DNA of 64,000 bases, taken from assembly GCA_943371245.1 (NCBI GenBank), contig CALRTY020000003.1, forward strand, positions 1-64,000, given 5' to 3'. Under the pieces are notes generated by a model, which saw only the letters and a list, made by a program, of their open reading frames with translations, had not been told where the DNA came from and did not search any database. The position numbers were made by a program, and so were the translations under genes. Shown in pieces: positions 32,563 to 40,914 of this stretch (its first letter is position 1; each line of letters starts with the position of its first letter). Origin of the DNA: UBA5018 sp947463165 (GTDB lineage: Bacteria > Cyanobacteriota > Cyanobacteriia > PCC-6307 > Cyanobiaceae).

Positions 32563-34200
32563 TCAGGTGATCACCGTGGGCTGGCCCATGCCAGTGCGGC
32601 TGCGGATCTCAGCCAGCTGATCGATGGCCGTAATCAGGCTGGCCAGGGCGGTCTGGGGATCCTGGTGCAGGTCGCCACTGGCGGGCACATAGCTTTCCAG
32701 ATACACCCTTAACGTGGCCCCCTGGGTGCCGGTGCCCGAGAGGCGCAGCACCACTCGGCTGCCGTCATCGAGCAGTAGCCGCAGGCCCTGGCCAGTGGTG
32801 AGTGAGCCGTCCACCGGATCGGTGTAGGCGAAGTCGTCTGCGTTGGCGATTATGCGGCCGGCAAAGGCCTGGCCCACCAGGCTGGGCAGCATTGCCTTGA
32901 GCCGGTTGTAGAGGCCGTGGGCCGCCTCGCTGGGGATCGCTTCGTAGTCGTGGCGCGAATAGTAGTGGCGGCCAAAGCGGTTCCAATGCTCGGCCATGAT
33001 TTCAGCGACAGAGCACTTGCGTACCGCCAGAATCTGAAGCCAGAACAGCACCGCCCAGAGGCCATCTTTCTCGCGAATGTGGTTGCTCCCGGTGCCAAAA
33101 CTCTCCTCGCCGCAAAGGGTGATCCGGCCCGCATCTAGCAGGTTTCCGAAAAATTTCCACCCCGTCGGCGTCTCGTAGCAGGGAATCCCCAACTGTTGGG
33201 CCACCACGTCTGTGGCGGCACTGGTGGGCATCGAGCGGGCGACGCCGGCCAGGCCATCGGCATAGCCAGGGGCCAAGCGGGCGTTGGCGGTCAGCACCGC
33301 CAGGCTGTCGCTGGGGTTCACAAAGCAGCTGCGGCCCACGATCATGTTGCGATCGCCGTCGCCGTCGCAGGCGGCCCCAAAACTGTAGTGATCGCCATCG
33401 AGCAGCAGGCTGGCCAGCTCATGGGCATAGGTGAGGTTGGGGTCGGGGTGGCCGCCGCCAAAATCCTCCAGGGGGATGCCATTGCGAACGGTGCCTGCCG
33501 GCGCCCCCAGCAGCCCTTCCAACAGGCGGCTGGCATAGGGACCAGTGACGGCGTGCATCGCGTCGAAGGCGATCGGGAAATCGCTGCGTAACAGGGCTCC
33601 GATTTGATCGAAATCGAACAGGCGCTGCATCAGTGCCACATAGTCCTCCACCCCGTCGATCACCTGCACCACCAGTTCCCCCAGCTGCTGCTCGCCGCAG
33701 ACGCAGAGGTTGGGCAGCGGCGCATCCATCTCGATGCGATATCCATCCAGGCGGGTGGTTTCGGCATAGATGGCGTCGGTGATCGACTCCGGTGCCGGAC
33801 CGCCGTTGGCGCCGTTCACCTTGACGCCGAAGTCGCCGTCGGGACCCCCAGGATTGTGGCTAGCCGAAAGAATGATGCCGGCGATGGCGCCGTGGCTGCG
33901 GATCAGGTGCGAGGCGGCGGGGGTGGAGAGGATGCCGCCGGTGGTGGTGATTACCCGTGCCAGCCCATGGGCCGCAGCCATGCGGCAGATGACGCCTATG
34001 GCCTGGCTGTTGCCATAGCGGCCGTCTCCGCCCACCACCAGGGTGCCGCCGGCGACGCCGGGGATGGTGCGCAGGGTGGCCTCGATAAAGCTTTCGAGGT
34101 AGTGGGGGGTGGCAAATTGGCTGGAGCTCTTGCGCAGCCCAGAGGTGCCAGGCTTCTGGTCGCTGAAGGGCTGGGCAAGGCTGATGTGCTGAACGCTCAC
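32563..34200 (-). CDS. pgm: Phosphoglucomutase (alpha-D-glucose phosphate-specific)
   Basis: A 545-residue phosphohexomutase interconverting glucose-1-phosphate and glucose-6-phosphate, which links glycogen and sugar-nucleotide synthesis to central metabolism. Motifs: GTSGLRKSSSQF at the N-terminus, the catalytic serine loop LSASHNPGGPDGDFGVKVN (phosphoserine in ASHNP), the metal loop CDGDGDRNMIVG, the sugar-binding loop CGEESFGTGSNHIREKDG, and a C-terminal phosphate-binding RLSGTGTQGATLRVYLE. Full length. It is convergent with the RND operon, with a 25-base gap. Confidence 0.95.
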   Translation of the reverse strand: MSVQHISLAQPFSDQKPGTSGLRKSSSQFATPHYLESFIEATLRTIPGVAGGTLVVGGDGRYGNSQAIGVICRMAAAHGLARVITTTGGILSTPAASHLIRSHGAIAGIILSASHNPGGPDGDFGVKVNGANGGPAPESITDAIYAETTRLDGYRIEMDAPLPNLCVCGEQQLGELVVQVIDGVEDYVALMQRLFDFDQIGALLRSDFPIAFDAMHAVTGPYASRLLEGLLGAPAGTVRNGIPLEDFGGGHPDPNLTYAHELASLLLDGDHYSFGAACDGDGDRNMIVGRSCFVNPSDSLAVLTANARLAPGYADGLAGVARSMPTSAATDVVAQQLGIPCYETPTGWKFFGNLLDAGRITLCGEESFGTGSNHIREKDGLWAVLFWLQILAVRKCSVAEIMAEHWNRFGRHYYSRHDYEAIPSEAAHGLYNRLKAMLPSLVGQAFAGRIIANADDFAYTDPVDGSLTTGQGLRLLLDDGSRVVLRLSGTGTQGATLRVYLESYVPASGDLHQDPQTALASLITAIDQLAEIRSRTGMGQPTVIT

Positions 34201-34661
34201 GGATCGTTGCCGGCGTGCCGCGCCAGGTTATCCGTGCCGCCCTGCGGGCATCCCCACTTCTTGGCTGAGGCCACTTCTGGGCCCCGGCCACTGCTTGGCG
34301 GTGGCAACTGCCTGGCGGCGGTCCTGGGGTTGCTCCAGCCATCTGACAGCAGATCTGCTGGTGGATTACCACTGGCAGAAACCTGGAGATTACCTAGCTT
34401 TTATGTAGGGTGAATTCATGGCGTCTTGCCAGGTCATCCCCAGGCATCTAATCATGCCCATGCACGTAATCATCTCCGGACACTATATCATTACTTGAGT
34501 CCTAAAGCTGCCTGCTGGCCCAATGTTGGTCAGGCCTCTAAGCAGAATCTGGTAAATTGCGATTGCAGCCACCCTGCCGCCTTTGCATATCTGCGGCACG
34601 AGAGCAGCAATTGCGGTGGCTAGGTTTCCCCAGTGCTTCTTTGAATCAGCCCAATCGAGTT
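34201..34661. other. Intergenic region, no clear element
   Basis: 460 bases between the divergent pgm start and the repeat-bearing exported-protein gene. The half next to pgm is GC-rich and the other half AT-rich. I see no RNA gene, array or convincing ORF. Confidence 0.5.
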
Positions 34662-34829
34662 ATGATCTTTCCTGAGCTAGTTGCGGTATTGGACAAACAA
34701 ATTGCAATTTTTGGCGGTCGAATAATGCTTTTGGTTGAGTCAATTGTAATCTTTTCCAGGCGAGTTTTGATCTTTTCCAGGCGAGTTTTGATCTTTTCCA
34801 GGCGAATTGTGGTTTTTCCCAGGCGATTT
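34662..34829 (+). repeat. 21-bp tandem array, 8 copies, in frame
   Basis: Three central units are nearly identical (atcttttccaggcgagtttt plus one base); outer units are more diverged. The translated heptads are MIFPELV, AVLDKQI, AIFGGRI, MLLVESI, VIFSRRV, LIFSRRV, LIFSRRI, VVFPRRF. Confidence 0.85.
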
Positions 34830-35171
34830 GCCTCTAGGTTTATCCAAATCAGCTTGCTTGCGCTGTTGCTGGCAGTTGGCTGTCACTCCGCTGGGTTGTC
34901 GGGTGTGATGGGCGCTGTAGCTCCCGTCCCCTACCTAGAGGCGGTGGAGCGCAGTCGCCTGGCCGCCAGGGCCGTGCTGGAGCGCCGGGGCGCCGAGGCT
35001 TGCCTGCGGGGCAAACTCACCGGGGCGCTGCTGGCCCTCTCCGCCAGTTGTGAGGCCGAGGCACGCCAAACCACCCTCTGCGCATTGGCCGAGCGGGCGG
35101 TGGTAAGTAGTGATTGGCGACTGGACACCATGGATTCCACGGCACGGGCCATCCTTGCCCAACCCGCTTGA
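34662..35171 (+). CDS. Exported protein whose N-terminus is a 7-residue repeat array
   Basis: A 169-codon frame. Its first 56 residues are eight heptads made by a 21-bp array (for example VIFSRRV, LIFSRRV, LIFSRRI, VVFPRRF). Then comes a hydrophobic segment ending LLALLLAVGCHSAG, which looks like a lipoprotein signal (Cys at about residue 70), and a mature part with VPYLEAVERSRLAARAVLE and four further cysteines at about 107, 122, 131 and so on. Family unknown. The repeats may be a translated extension, or translation may begin inside or after them; no ATG exists between them and the lipobox. Confidence 0.55.
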   Translation: MIFPELVAVLDKQIAIFGGRIMLLVESIVIFSRRVLIFSRRVLIFSRRIVVFPRRFASRFIQISLLALLLAVGCHSAGLSGVMGAVAPVPYLEAVERSRLAARAVLERRGAEACLRGKLTGALLALSASCEAEARQTTLCALAERAVVSSDWRLDTMDSTARAILAQPA

Positions 35172-35276
35172 GCGGAGGCACATTTTCTTTCTCAATTGGC
35201 CAGAAACTTCCGCTGCGCCCCAAGCGATTGCTGAGCAGATTGGCGAAAACGGCTACCCAGCAGGCCCTGTCCACAG

Positions 35277-35390
35277 GCCGTCTAGTCAGACCTAAGCCGT
35301 CCGGCAAAATCCAAACCGTCTAGATAGATACAAATCGTTAAGTTAGCCCCAAGCTGTCCAGCTAGATCCAAGCCTCTTGGATATATCAAG
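35277..35390. repeat. 19-bp tandem array, 6 exact-length degenerate copies
   Basis: Units: gccgtctagtcagacctaa, gccgtccggcaaaatccaa, accgtctagatagatacaa, atcgttaagttagccccaa, gctgtccagctagatccaa, gcctcttggatatatcaag. It is strongly diverged but in perfect 19-bp register, so it is an old array. It lies in the gap 35172-35662 together with the next array; nothing else is recognised there. Confidence 0.75.
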
Positions 35391-35544
35391 AAGATATCTG
35401 GATGGTTGAGCTTGCATTTGTGGCGCCTTAAAAGATTCTTGGTCTCGCTACTTTCTTGGTCTAGGAAGCGTTGCGGCGGCTGAGTCACTCCTCTTGCTGC
35501 GATTTGGCGGGCTGTTTTGCTGCAACTGTTTTTCGAAATGATTG

Positions 35545-35600
35545 GTCTCAGGCCCATTGTCTCAGGCCTATTGTCTCAGGCCTGTTGTCTCAAGTGCGTT
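35545..35600. repeat. 14-bp tandem array, 4 copies
   Basis: Units gtctcaggcccatt, gtctcaggcctatt, gtctcaggcctgtt, gtctcaagtgcgtt. The first three differ by one or two bases. Confidence 0.9.
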
Positions 35601-35662
35601 GTCGCTCGTGCATCTCGAAAATTGTTCCTGGAGATCACTTGGGTTGTTGAATGCCCTTGGGA

Positions 35663-36178
35663 TCAGAATTTGAGCAGGTTATTGGTTTTGCCGCCCTGGT
35701 CTGGCTTGTTGTTTTTAGCTGGGCTGCTGATTCGTTCGCGGCAGAGCGGTATCAACTCACTGGCGGCCTTGTTGAGCCTTTCGCGGCGGGCGTAGCTATT
35801 GCTGGCTGCTACCAAGGCTTGGTCACGAATCGTCCAGAGGGTGTCTTTGCAGGTGGCCGGCAGCTGGGGGTGATCCAGCAGCGGGTCGGCGGTGCTGCGG
35901 GCCAGATCGCAGCTAGCGGCTGTGTTCTCGCGGCCGCATTCCAGCACGGTGAGCTGTAGTTGGCGCCATTGATCAGCGCTGGGATAGCTGATCTCTTTCG
36001 GGGCGGCCCGCAGCGCGGAGGGCATAGCCAGGCCCCCAGCGACCAGGCAGCCAGTGACCAGGCCCCCAGTGCCCAGGCAGCCAGTGCCCAGGCAGCCAGT
36101 GACCATGCCGCGGTAACAGAGGTGGGCGAGGCTGCGGAGGCGGCCCATGGCATCAGGCAGTGCATGGAGCCCCATCAT
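35663..36178 (-). CDS. Exported protein with repeat-built signal peptide
   Basis: A 171-residue protein of unknown family. The N-terminus is polar/basic, followed by a hydrophobic region that is literally a translated 15-bp array (MVTGCLGTGCLGTGGLVTG and similar pentapeptides) ending at LAMPSALRAAP, a plausible signal-peptidase site. The mature part (about residues 60-160) contains YPSADQWRQLQLTVLECG, four cysteines and a Lys/Asn-rich tail. The pattern of cysteines and helices is reminiscent of the protein encoded at 34662-35171. Its start codon overlaps the stop of the flavin monooxygenase by four bases (36175-36178), so the two are co-transcribed. Confidence 0.68.
   Translation of the reverse strand: MMGLHALPDAMGRLRSLAHLCYRGMVTGCLGTGCLGTGGLVTGCLVAGGLAMPSALRAAPKEISYPSADQWRQLQLTVLECGRENTAASCDLARSTADPLLDHPQLPATCKDTLWTIRDQALVAASNSYARRERLNKAASELIPLCRERISSPAKNNKPDQGGKTNNLLKF
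36028..36102 (-). repeat. 15-bp tandem array, 5 copies, encoding part of a signal peptide
   Basis: Plus-strand units: ccaggcccccagcga, ccaggcagccagtga, ccaggcccccagtgc, ccaggcagccagtgc, ccaggcagccagtga. Read on the minus strand each gives a hydrophobic/Gly pentapeptide. Confidence 0.92.
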
Positions 36179-37404
36179 GGCCGCACCGTCAGGCGATTGA
36201 TCCCCTGCCTCAGCTGTAGCTGCTGGCTGCGCCAGCGCCTGCCAATCAGCCCCCCCAGCAGGGGCGCCGTGGCCGCCAGCAGGCAGCGCAGGGCTGGCGT
36301 TTGCCGCAGCAGTTCGCCGCGACGCATTTCTTCTGCCTGCAGGATCTGCAGCTGGCTCACCTCTGGCCGCCGCTCAGCTTCGATGGCGGCCAGGCTGGCG
36401 TCGATCGCTGCCGGCGGCGGGCTGGCGCCTGAGGCCAGGGGTTGCGCCAGCTCGATCAGCTGACGAGCCGCCACCGCCGCATCCCGCAGGGCACCATTGA
36501 TCCCCTGGGCCCGCACCGGGCTCATCGGGTGGGCCGCATCGCCCAGCAGCAGCAGACCTGGTTGCCACCAGCGTTCGGCCATGCCCACCTGCACGCTCAG
36601 CCGCACCGGAGCGGTTACGTAATCCGCATTTGCCAGCAGCCAGCTGGCCAGCGGCGGCGGGGCCTGGCTGGCCAGCCTGGCGCTCCATTCCGCGGCACTG
36701 CGCACCGGGGTGGGCGCTCGATGATCGATCACCCAGCCCAGCTGAACCCCACCGCTGGCGTTGCAAAACAGGCTGCCGATCCCCTCATCCCCCACCAGGG
36801 TGTAGAAGCGGCCGGCCAGGGGCGGCGCTGTGGGCGTTTCCGCGTAGCGAAACCAGAGCACATCGATGGGGCTGTCCTGGCCGATTAGGGCCAGGCCTGC
36901 CTGGCGCCTCAGTAAGGAGCCTCGGCCATCGCAGGCCACCACCAGATCGGCCTGGAGCTGCTCGCCTGTGGCCAGGGTCACGCCCGAGACGCGGCCTGCG
37001 CTGCTGTCGTCGCGCAACAGCTGCTTCACCGGCTGGCCGGTGAGCAGCGTTAGCGAGCTTGGCCTGGCGGCGGGGCAGAGCAGTCGCTCCAGCCAAGCTG
37101 TTTGGTTGACCAGGGTGCAGGCCGGTTCGTCGCTGGCCCCGAGCGGTTCATCCAGTTCGAACAGCAGACGGCCCTGCACGGCCACGGCCCAGCCGGCCAG
37201 GGCCCTCTGGGGCACGGCCGCGTCAATGGGCGCCAAGCCCAGGGCCCCAAGGGCCTCCAGGCCCGAGGGCATCAGGGCCTCACCGCGCAACTCCCGATCG
37301 AAGTTGCTGGCCGCTTCCACCAGCGTGGTGGCGATGCCAGTCCGAGCCAAGGCCAGGGCCAGGGAGGCCCCCGCCGGCCCGGCTCCCACCACCACTACTC
37401 GCAT
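36175..37404 (-). CDS. FAD-dependent monooxygenase (UbiH/PHBH-like)
   Basis: A 409-residue flavoprotein of the aromatic-ring hydroxylase/halogenase fold. The dinucleotide-binding motif is VVVVGAGPAGASLALALA (residues 3-20), the second FAD motif DLVVACDGRGSLLRRQAGL, and the third LLLLGDAAHPMSPVRAQGINGALRDA (about residues 292-317). The substrate is not predictable; similar enzymes hydroxylate quinone precursors, aromatics or tetrapyrrole-like compounds. The co-transcribed exported protein downstream gives no hint. Confidence 0.87.
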   Translation of the reverse strand: MRVVVVGAGPAGASLALALARTGIATTLVEAASNFDRELRGEALMPSGLEALGALGLAPIDAAVPQRALAGWAVAVQGRLLFELDEPLGASDEPACTLVNQTAWLERLLCPAARPSSLTLLTGQPVKQLLRDDSSAGRVSGVTLATGEQLQADLVVACDGRGSLLRRQAGLALIGQDSPIDVLWFRYAETPTAPPLAGRFYTLVGDEGIGSLFCNASGGVQLGWVIDHRAPTPVRSAAEWSARLASQAPPPLASWLLANADYVTAPVRLSVQVGMAERWWQPGLLLLGDAAHPMSPVRAQGINGALRDAAVAARQLIELAQPLASGASPPPAAIDASLAAIEAERRPEVSQLQILQAEEMRRGELLRQTPALRCLLAATAPLLGGLIGRRWRSQQLQLRQGINRLTVRP

Positions 37405-37448
37405 GAAAGCTCAGGAAAGGATGGCGTTGAACGGGGGAAGGATCAGAG

Positions 37449-37550
37449 CCAGCGGCTCAGGCAAACCAGTAGCTCAGACAAGCCAGTAGCTCAAAAAAAC
37501 CAGTGGCTCAAAAAAACCAGGGGCTCAGACAAGCCAGGGGCTCAGACAAA
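37449..37550. repeat. 17-bp tandem array, 6 exact-length copies
   Basis: Units: ccagcggctcaggcaaa, ccagtagctcagacaag, ccagtagctcaaaaaaa, ccagtggctcaaaaaaa, ccaggggctcagacaag, ccaggggctcagacaaa. The last unit overlaps the stop codon and final residues of the gene 37542-37784, so the array grew from, or into, that gene's 3' end. Confidence 0.93.
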
Positions 37551-37784
37551 AGAGTTGTAGTTCCGCTTCGGGGCAATGCCCGAGGCTTCCTGGCCCATCA
37601 GGTTGCTCTTTTTGGTGAGCAGGTAGTCGACCAGTTCCTGCTGCACTTCCAACAGCTCACGGGTGCAGCCCCGGAAGGCCGCCTTGTGGCGAATCTCCTC
37701 GTGGCGGGTGTGCAGATCACGCAGCATCAGCTGGATCGCATCCAGGGTGGGTGCGTGCTGGGCGGAGGTGGGCTTGGACTCCAT
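37542..37784 (-). CDS. Small helical protein of unknown function
   Basis: An 80-residue soluble protein with a central helical stretch (LDAIQLMLRDLHTRHEEIRH and TRELLEVQQELVDYLLTKK) and the C-terminal sequence APKRNYNSFV, where the last codons lie in the 17-bp array. The start is either ATG 37784 or ATG 37829. The later one avoids a short basic lead of doubtful coding character. Not recognised as a named family. Confidence 0.6.
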   Translation of the reverse strand: MESKPTSAQHAPTLDAIQLMLRDLHTRHEEIRHKAAFRGCTRELLEVQQELVDYLLTKKSNLMGQEASGIAPKRNYNSFV

Positions 37785-37870
37785 GGCGCGAGCTCTGGGC
37801 TTGGGCTGATCGTAGGCTCTCTGCCTCAATTTCCGGATCCGCGGCTGGGGCTGGCCGCACAGGCCGCTTT

Positions 37871-37960
37871 TTCACTGACTTTTTCGCTGCCTTTGTTCAC
37901 TTCCTCTGTTCACTTCTTTTGCTCACTGTCTTTGTTCGCTGTCTTTTTGTTGACCTTTAT
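37871..37960. repeat. Degenerate 13-bp pyrimidine-rich tandem array, about 7 copies
   Basis: Units such as ttcacttcctctg, ttcacttcttttg, ctcactgtctttg, ttcgctgtcttt follow each other on the plus strand, all pyrimidine-rich with a single purine pair. It lies between the grrM stop (37986) and the next gene. Confidence 0.75.
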
Positions 37961-37985
37961 TTCGTGCGCTGTATTTTTTTGGTTT

Positions 37986-39152
37986 TTACGGTGTCAGGGA
38001 CAGGGCTTCTTCCAGCCCGGCTAGCACCACGTCGGCCACTAGCTTTACCCGGTAGCGGCAGGCCTGGGTTTCGGTGGAGTTAAAGCTGCCATTTTCCCAA
38101 TATTTATTGCTGCCGGCGCCGCCACCGCATAGGCCGAAATAGTCGCAGCTTTCGCGACAGCGGGCCACGCCAGCTGCCATGTCACGCTGGATGCGTTGGA
38201 ATTTTTCCGTGGCAATAACCGATTCCAGGCTGTCGGTTTGCACGTTGCCGAGCACGAAATCACCATATTCTGCGGTGTGTACAGCTAGTAATTCCGGGTC
38301 AAAGGTGGAGAAGTTGCCCTGGTGATCTACGCTCACGATCACGAATGGTTTGTTCATGTCGGTTTGCTTGAGCCGAGCATCGGCATAGGCCAGTGAGTAG
38401 ACGCTCTCGAACTCCCGCAGTACGAACTGTCCGCCCGTGGCCCTGGTCAGTTCCCAGAAGCGTTGCATGAAGGCGCTGAAGCGCCTTTCGCATTCACTTC
38501 CCTGCAGGCTGGAGGCGCGATTGATGCCTTCTGTTTCTTCCATGTTGAAGCCCACGTCGTGGATGCCCTGCTCCAGGAAGAACTGGAAGATGCTGTCGGC
38601 GTGATCGAGGCCCTGCTCCCCCAGCACGCTGATCACATGGAAGGGCAGTCCGTAGCGGCGCAGCCAGCCAATGCCCCGCATCGTGGCGGCATGGCTGCCC
38701 AGGCCGGTGCGGGTGCGGCGGTGGGCATCGTGGAGAAACGCGGGTCCGTCCAGGCTCACCCCCACGCTGATCTGGTGGCGCTGGAAGCACTCACACCACT
38801 GCTGATCGATCAGCGTGCCGTTGGTTTGGATCGACTGGTGGATGGCGATATCCCGCTCGGGATGACGCTCCAGCGCCGCCTGGATGCGGCGGCTGGCTTC
38901 GTCATAGAAGCTCACTGGCAGTGCCAATGGCTCCCCGGCATGCCAGAGCAGGGTGAAGTCGCCGTCGATGAAGGGGCTGCTGAGCAGCCGATCCAGGATC
39001 GGATCGAGCAACTCTGGCTGTAGGCGGGCGCGGTTGTCGCGATCTGGCAGGTAGCAGTAGTCGCAGTCCAGGTTGCAGTAGGGGGTGGCCTGGACCACCA
39101 GCAGGCTGATCGGTCCGTAGTTGGGTTCGCCAGTGGCTTGGATCTGCCCCAT
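37986..39152 (-). CDS. grrM: GrrM-type radical SAM/SPASM peptide maturase
   Basis: A 388-residue radical SAM enzyme. The [4Fe-4S]/SAM motif CNLDCDYCYLPD is at about residues 27-38. The C-terminal SPASM region carries the auxiliary-cluster cysteines (VARCRESCDYFGLCGGGAGS, and a last Cys in TQACRY). It matches the maturase that acts on Gly-rich repeat precursors (GrrA), in a family known to install cyclophane crosslinks on aromatic residues. The ATG at 39152 has an agaggag ribosome binding site 6-12 bases upstream; a further 9 in-frame codons before it are unlikely to be used. It is 20 bases after grrA. Confidence 0.92.
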   Translation of the reverse strand: MGQIQATGEPNYGPISLLVVQATPYCNLDCDYCYLPDRDNRARLQPELLDPILDRLLSSPFIDGDFTLLWHAGEPLALPVSFYDEASRRIQAALERHPERDIAIHQSIQTNGTLIDQQWCECFQRHQISVGVSLDGPAFLHDAHRRTRTGLGSHAATMRGIGWLRRYGLPFHVISVLGEQGLDHADSIFQFFLEQGIHDVGFNMEETEGINRASSLQGSECERRFSAFMQRFWELTRATGGQFVLREFESVYSLAYADARLKQTDMNKPFVIVSVDHQGNFSTFDPELLAVHTAEYGDFVLGNVQTDSLESVIATEKFQRIQRDMAAGVARCRESCDYFGLCGGGAGSNKYWENGSFNSTETQACRYRVKLVADVVLAGLEEALSLTP

Positions 39153-39172
39153 GGTCCGCTCCTCTGCCGGCC

Positions 39173-39601
39173 CTACCAATTCACAAATCCGCCATTGCGA
39201 AAGCCGCCGCCATTGAGGAATCCGCCATTGCGGAAACCACCGTTGCGGAAACCGCCGTTGCCATTGAGGAAGCCAACGCCCCCGCCGTAGTAGGGATGGG
39301 CATTGCCAAAGCCGCCATAGCGGCTGTTACCCCAGCCGCCACGGCCACCATTGACGAAGCCGGCGGCCAGGCGCAGGTCGGCCCCAGCGGCGGCCTCCGT
39401 ACCGCCCTGCAAGCCCTGTTCCCGCAGGGCGGCAGAGATGCGCTGCAGGCGCGCCTCGATCGAACCGGTGATCGAACCGGCGCTGGCTGGGTTGCCAGGG
39501 GCCTCGGCGCCGGCGCCAGCACTGGCCTGGCCGGCGGGGATCTGCAGGGTGGCCAGCACCATCAGGAAGGCGAACAGGCCGGAGCGGCTATTAATCGACA
39601 T
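39173..39601 (-). CDS. grrA: GrrA-type Gly-rich repeat RiPP precursor
   Basis: A 142-residue precursor. A signal peptide (about residues 1-28: SGLFAFLMVLATLQIPAG then QASA) comes first, then a variable Ala/Gly linker, a conserved helix ARLQRISAALREQG, and a C-terminal core of about 65 residues rich in Gly with repeated aromatic-x-Asn units (FVN, WGN, FGN, FLN, FRN, FRN, FLN, FRN, FVN), ending in Trp. Aromatic-x-Asn is the expected crosslinking site type for the cyclophane-forming family. The core DNA is partly a 15-bp array (39189-39275). The start ATG 39601 lies 10 bases after grrP. A signal peptide on the precursor fits export of this family. Confidence 0.9.
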   Translation of the reverse strand: MSINSRSGLFAFLMVLATLQIPAGQASAGAGAEAPGNPASAGSITGSIEARLQRISAALREQGLQGGTEAAAGADLRLAAGFVNGGRGGWGNSRYGGFGNAHPYYGGGVGFLNGNGGFRNGGFRNGGFLNGGGFRNGGFVNW

Positions 39602-39611
39602 GGATCTGCTG

Positions 39612-40547
39612 CTATTTGGCGGTGGAGGGAGAGGCAACCTGGATCTGCTCATAGTTGAGCATTACGGCTGCGAAATAGGCCTTGATCATTGGCGTGGGCA
39701 GCTCGAGCATCCCCTGCGGGCCGAACCAGCGATTGACGATGGCCACGGCAGCCGGATCGTCGTTGAGGTAACTCTGCAGCAGCCTGGCAATGGCTATGTT
39801 TACCAGATTGCGGAATGTGGAATTATTTTCCGGCATGATGCAGCCCACCGCATAGCGGGCCAGGGGCTGTTCGGGCCGTAGCTCCAGCCCCTTGTTGCCC
39901 TTGAGCTTGCGGATTGCCATCAACAGCAGTGAATCGCCGGCCACGGCGTCCAGCTTGCCTGCCTGCAGGGCCGCCACCGCTTCGTTAAGGCCGGGGAAGG
40001 GTTGGCGCAGGGCCTTGGGCTGCAGGTCGGCGATGGTGGTGTCGCCGAGGCCGCCAGCCAGCACGCCGATGCGCTTACCGACCAGGCTCTGGGGCGAACC
40101 ATCAATGCGCCCATCTCTACTCAGCAGCCGGATGCCGGAGAGGCTGTAGGGCAGCGAGAAATCCACAAACATCTCCCGCTCCCAGGTGAATTGGGCGCCG
40201 CAGGCCAGGTCGGTTTCACCGTGGCTCACCTGGCGGAACAGGGTGGCGGGGTCGTTCACCTGCTGGAACTCCAGTTTCACTGGCTTGCCCAGGTAGGCGG
40301 TTGCCTCCGCCTCGATCAGCCGGGCCACATCAATCGAGAAGCCCGTGACCGCTTTGCTGCCGTCGAGAAAGGAGAAGGGGGGCAGATCGGTGCGGCCGCC
40401 CATGGTGATCACGCCGGTGCGGGCCGCCCGCTCCAGCACTGTTTCGGCCGCGGCGGCCAGGGGGGTCACCAGGCCGGGGGCCAGCAGGGAGAAGGCCAGC
40501 GCCAGGCCGCTCAGGCGCCGCCGCGAGATGAAAAAATGATCGGGCAT
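39612..40547 (-). CDS. grrP: GrrP-type periplasmic substrate-binding-like protein
   Basis: A 311-residue protein of the amino-acid-type periplasmic binding fold. After a signal peptide (about residues 10-35, ending TPLAAAAE) come VLERAARTGVITMGGRTDLPPFSFLDG, a central VSHGETDLACGAQFTWERE, and the two-lobe remainder with VGKRIGVLAGGLGDTTIADL. In this locus type an orphan binding protein without its own transporter accompanies grrA and grrM. Ligand unknown; it might bind the modified peptide or an amino acid. The start at ATG 40547 is preferred over a GTG at 40574. Confidence 0.88.
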   Translation of the reverse strand: MPDHFFISRRRLSGLALAFSLLAPGLVTPLAAAAETVLERAARTGVITMGGRTDLPPFSFLDGSKAVTGFSIDVARLIEAEATAYLGKPVKLEFQQVNDPATLFRQVSHGETDLACGAQFTWEREMFVDFSLPYSLSGIRLLSRDGRIDGSPQSLVGKRIGVLAGGLGDTTIADLQPKALRQPFPGLNEAVAALQAGKLDAVAGDSLLLMAIRKLKGNKGLELRPEQPLARYAVGCIMPENNSTFRNLVNIAIARLLQSYLNDDPAAVAIVNRWFGPQGMLELPTPMIKAYFAAVMLNYEQIQVASPSTAK

Positions 40548-40914
40548 CGCGACGCCGCCTGAAGCCAGCGGCACGGAGGTTGAGCTTCATTGTGATCAAC
40601 CTGGCAACGGTTTGGAGGGCAGGAAATAAAGCCGATGATTTTCTTAACCTAACGGACCTGTTCCGCAGCTTGTTTTCGCCAAGTAGCAGGGCTATTAATC
40701 TGCATTTTGATTGTTTTTTGCCATTAGCTTGGCTGGAAAGCCTTTTTTGAGTTGGCCCGAGGCTGGAGCCGGTGGCGCCCCTGTGGTTCCCTCATCCTAT
40801 ATTTTCTCTTGCTGCTTAATGGTTTGTATTTTCAACCCTGAGGCGATCCTGCCACCCGAGAAGCTTTGCGCATCGTGGCTCCATTGCCGGTGGCTCGGAT
40901 TTTTCAGAGCTTTA
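40548..40914. other. Intergenic region, no clear element
   Basis: About 370 bases between the grrP start and the CapA stop, both on the minus strand. The promoter of the grr operon must lie in the part nearest grrP. No array, hairpin or convincing ORF is seen. Confidence 0.5.
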
